7,043 bases of DNA from the NCBI GenBank assembly GCA_947303825.1, contig CAMYZK010000127.1, positions 1 to 7,043 of the forward strand, in the 5' to 3' direction. The notes below the pieces were generated by a model. That model was not told the DNA's origin. It did no database searches and worked only from the letters and a program-made list of their open reading frames with translations. Below are positions 5,532-7,043 of the stretch, in pieces; the first letter of the stretch is position 1, and each line of letters starts with the position of its first letter. The translations under genes and the position numbers were made by a program. Source of the DNA: an uncultured Prevotella sp. (GTDB taxonomy: Bacteria; Bacteroidota; Bacteroidia; Bacteroidales; Bacteroidaceae).

Positions 5532-6353
5532 ATGGACAAATCTTCATTGATTGCGTCGGCCCTAGTGGTGCTGGGGCTGACGTCGTGTGAGAAAGGACTC
5601 GATGTCGGAGAGGATATCACTCCGACGGAGCAAGTGAAGAACTCCCTATTGCAGGTAAGGACACGAAGCGGAGGCTCGGGCGACGAGGCCACAATCAGCT
5701 ATCCCGTGCAGGTCTATGTGTTCCAAGGCGATGACTGCAGGGCGGCGCAGACCATAGGCGACGAAGGGCAGACACTGAACATAGCGCTGGTGGAAGGCAC
5801 TTACACGGTGTATGCCGTTGGCGGGGCGTCTGCAGACGACTACGTGCTGCCTTCGGCGGATGATGCAACGACCACTACAGCCATTGCTCTCCGCGAAGGC
5901 CATGAGCATGGCGACCTGATGTCGGCTTCGGCCACGATTACACTTGCAGATGGCGAAGCGAACACCGTGACACTGGGCATGGAGCGGAAGGCCATGTTGT
6001 TGCAAAACGTGGTGAGGAAGAAGATTCCAACGGATGCCACGGCTGTGAGTGTGACCATCGCGCCGTTATGGCAGTCGCTCACCGTAGGCAGCAACTATGC
6101 AGGGACAGGCAGCTCATATATGATAGCGCTGGCAAGGCAGAGCGACGGACACACATGGCAACTTCCCACTCTACCTGAAGAGGGGTCGAGGGAGAGGTTC
6201 TACCTCCGACGACACTTTCCGCCTCACCGCCGACCCCGACTGGAACAGTGTGAACGGCTATACGTTCTAACCGATTATCTTTCTATTTCAAGAGCCGAGG
6301 CAATCGCTGATAGCCTCGGTTCTTCATCGCTCGAGCTCTGCTCGCTTGCCTAG
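5532..6353 (+). CDS. FimB/Mfa2-like fimbrial lipoprotein, probably frameshifted near the 3' end
   Basis: The open frame gives 273 residues. It starts MDKSSLIASALVVLGLTSC, a lipoprotein signal peptide with Cys19. A fimbrial-type beta-sandwich follows: SYPVQVYVFQGDDCRAAQT (about 56-74), LVEGTYTVYAVGGA (86-99), EGHEHGDLMSAS (122-133), NTVTLGMERKAMLLQNV (145-161) and TDATAVSVTIAPLWQSLTVG (167-186). This matches FimB/Mfa2-type anchor or tip subunits of Bacteroidales fimbriae, which act on the cell surface. From about residue 211 the sequence turns Arg/Pro-rich and unlike the family (RRHFPPHRRPRLEQ). The +1 frame instead reads STSDDTFRLTADPDWNSVNG and stops at 6268-6270, just before a hairpin. I infer a one-base insertion (or two-base deletion) between about 6155 and 6197; the true end was probably 6270 or the gene is decaying. 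Even so, it is short for the family. Ala codons here are often GCG, unlike the preceding gene. Confidence 0.75.
   Translation: MDKSSLIASALVVLGLTSCEKGLDVGEDITPTEQVKNSLLQVRTRSGGSGDEATISYPVQVYVFQGDDCRAAQTIGDEGQTLNIALVEGTYTVYAVGGASADDYVLPSADDATTTTAIALREGHEHGDLMSASATITLADGEANTVTLGMERKAMLLQNVVRKKIPTDATAVSVTIAPLWQSLTVGSNYAGTGSSYMIALARQSDGHTWQLPTLPEEGSRERFYLRRHFPPHRRPRLEQCERLYVLTDYLSISRAEAIADSLGSSSLELCSLA
6196..6270 (+). other. Displaced C-terminal segment of the fimbrial gene in the +1 frame
   Basis: Read from GGT at 6196 this gives GSTSDDTFRLTADPDWNSVN followed by GYTF and TAA at 6268-6270. It has ordinary protein composition, whereas the open frame over the same bases is rich in Arg, Pro and His. 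The +1 frame is also open upstream to about 6157 (NFPLYLKRGRGR), so the exact shift point cannot be fixed. Confidence 0.5.
6290..6324 (+). terminator. Hairpin after the fimbrial gene, possible terminator
   Basis: A 12-bp stem with one G-T pair (aagagccgaggc 6290-6301 with gcctcggttctt 6313-6324) closes an 11-base loop. It lies 19 bases after the +1-frame stop at 6270 but inside the open frame that ends at 6353, which supports 6270 as the original end. There is no long T run, so termination strength is uncertain. Confidence 0.55.
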
Positions 6354-6379
6354 AAACAAGAACTGTTTCGGTGAAATCG

Positions 6380-6410
6380 TATGGTATAATCGAAAAAAGT
6401 TGCATCTTTG
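6380..6410 (+). promoter_or_regulatory. Promoter of the membrane AraC-type regulator gene
   Basis: TATG (6380-6383, -33-like) and CATCTTTG (6403-6410, one mismatch to TAnnTTTG) are 19 bases apart. The -7 box ends eight bases before the ATG at 6419, so the transcript would be nearly leaderless. A 6-bp inverted repeat, GAAACA/TGTTTC (6353-6369), lies just upstream and could be an operator. Confidence 0.5.
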
Positions 6411-6418
6411 CACGCAAT

Positions 6419-6853
6419 ATGGAGACACTCGGGCAGACACCTATACAGTCGATACTGTTTTTCGTGCTCTACGGCGTAACGGGCGTGGTGCCACTGATTG
6501 CGGCGCTCTACCTGCTGCTGTGCCCGGTCAATGCTATTGCGCCGGGCGTTACGCCACCGGTGCGATTGCGACGCTGGACGGCGGCGTTTTTCGGCGTAAC
6601 TACGTTGGCGCACGTGTGGTGGCTGCTGTTCTATATCTACTCCGGCGACCTGAATTCTGCGGGCTATCTGGTGCTTGCCATGCTCGACTTTGTACTGCTG
6701 TTCGTCACCTTCGCCGGCATGCTGCTGGCTATGCTTCAGGACCGTCGCCGACCTGTGTGGCCTCTCCTGGCGGCCGTGATACCGTTTGTGCTGATTGCAG
6801 GAGCGTTCATGATCTTCCACAATGATTGGATCCTGCAGACTGCCGCGGGCTAG
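6419..6853 (+). CDS. N-terminal membrane domain of an AraC-type regulator, ended by an in-frame TAG
   Basis: The 144-residue product begins METLGQTPIQSILFF and is almost wholly membrane-embedded, with hydrophobic segments at about 11-35, 52-73, 82-107 and 113-133. Sequences such as VTPPVRLRRW (45-53), HVWWLLFYIYSGDL (65-78) and LAMLQDRRRPVWP (103-115) are, to my knowledge, typical of Bacteroidales/Prevotella regulators. In those, six or seven membrane helices precede a cytoplasmic AraC-type DNA-binding domain. TAG at 6851-6853 ends the frame inside the helix bundle, yet the same frame continues after it with matching membrane sequence, so this is a truncated product. The start at 6419 is preferred over the in-frame ATG at 6371, which lies upstream of the promoter -7 box and would add an unlikely polar leader. 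No DNA-binding domain can be made unless the TAG is read through. Confidence 0.75.
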   Translation: METLGQTPIQSILFFVLYGVTGVVPLIAALYLLLCPVNAIAPGVTPPVRLRRWTAAFFGVTTLAHVWWLLFYIYSGDLNSAGYLVLAMLDFVLLFVTFAGMLLAMLQDRRRPVWPLLAAVIPFVLIAGAFMIFHNDWILQTAAG

Positions 6854-7043
6854 CTGCTATTGCTGGGCTTGATATTTACCGGATATATGATATTCGCCAT
6901 CCGTCAGTACGGGCGGTGGCTGAACGACAACTATGCCGACCTGGAGAACAAACGAGTGTGGCTGAGCCAGGCGGTCTCGCTCGTCTGCATGCTACTGTTC
7001 ATGCTCTATGTCCTAGCTACCGACATGGTGTTGATATGGTTTA
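6854..7043 (+). pseudogene. Continuation of the membrane AraC-type regulator beyond the TAG, incomplete at window end
   Basis: Directly after the TAG, and in the same frame, the sequence reads LLLLGLIFTGYMIFAIRQYG, then RWLNDNYADLENKRVWLSQ, then another hydrophobic segment to the window edge. The RQYGRWL.DNYADLE.K.VW stretch is a familiar part of these regulators between two membrane helices. The frame is open to 7043 with no other stop, so a single nonsense change accounts for the break. The AraC-type helix-turn-helix is expected beyond the window and is not seen. Confidence 0.7.

Noticed and set aside
6371..6418. Longer N-terminus for the membrane regulator starting at ATG 6371
   Set aside because: It runs through the promoter boxes (6380-6410) and adds a polar segment not expected before the first membrane helix.
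1..7043. tRNA, rRNA or insertion sequence in the window
   Set aside because: No cloverleaf-like segment with a T-loop signature, rRNA stretch, transposase or terminal inverted repeat pair was recognised on either strand.

Overview
The window looks like chromosomal DNA of a Bacteroidales bacterium, most likely Prevotella or a close relative. Three things point there. Promoters are of the Bacteroidetes primary-sigma type (-7 box TAnnTTTG, seen as TACCTTTG, TAACTTTG and TAATTTTG). A-rich stretches rather than Shine-Dalgarno sites precede several starts. The gene set is typical: a Bacteroidetes-type carboxyltransferase, LptE, a TPR protein, SecG, a FimB/Mfa2-like lipoprotein and a membrane-embedded AraC-type regulator. 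All family assignments are from reading the translations; no search was run.

Layout. Positions 1-718 (minus) hold the N-terminal 239 codons of a pyruvate carboxylase subunit B / oxaloacetate decarboxylase alpha protein. A divergent intergenic region (719-900) leads to an unrecognised 252-aa lipoprotein (901-1659, plus). An envelope-biogenesis operon follows: a sigma-54 activator fused in frame to LptE (1753-3459), a TPR protein (3481-4230) and secG (4241-4636), closed by a good terminator (4663-4696). After a 324-bp gap comes a monocistronic, highly biased 109-aa lipoprotein gene (4961-5290) with a strong terminator. The last third holds two damaged-looking genes: a fimbrial anchor/tip lipoprotein with a probable frameshift near its 3' end (5532-6353), and an N-terminal 7TM-type AraC regulator cut by an in-frame TAG at 6851 and running off the window.

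How the genes work together. The central operon links LPS export (LptE) with protein export (SecG), with a bacterial enhancer-binding protein at its head; this order is familiar from other Bacteroidales. The unusual point is that no stop codon separates the regulator from LptE. The DNA-binding helix runs directly into a lipoprotein signal peptide, so every ribosome that finishes the regulator must also make LptE. A cytoplasmic transcription factor and an outer-membrane lipoprotein are thus encoded as one 568-residue polypeptide, unless an internal start, proteolysis or a sequence error separates them. This is the most interesting signal in the window.

I saw no tRNA, rRNA, CRISPR array, insertion sequence or phage gene.
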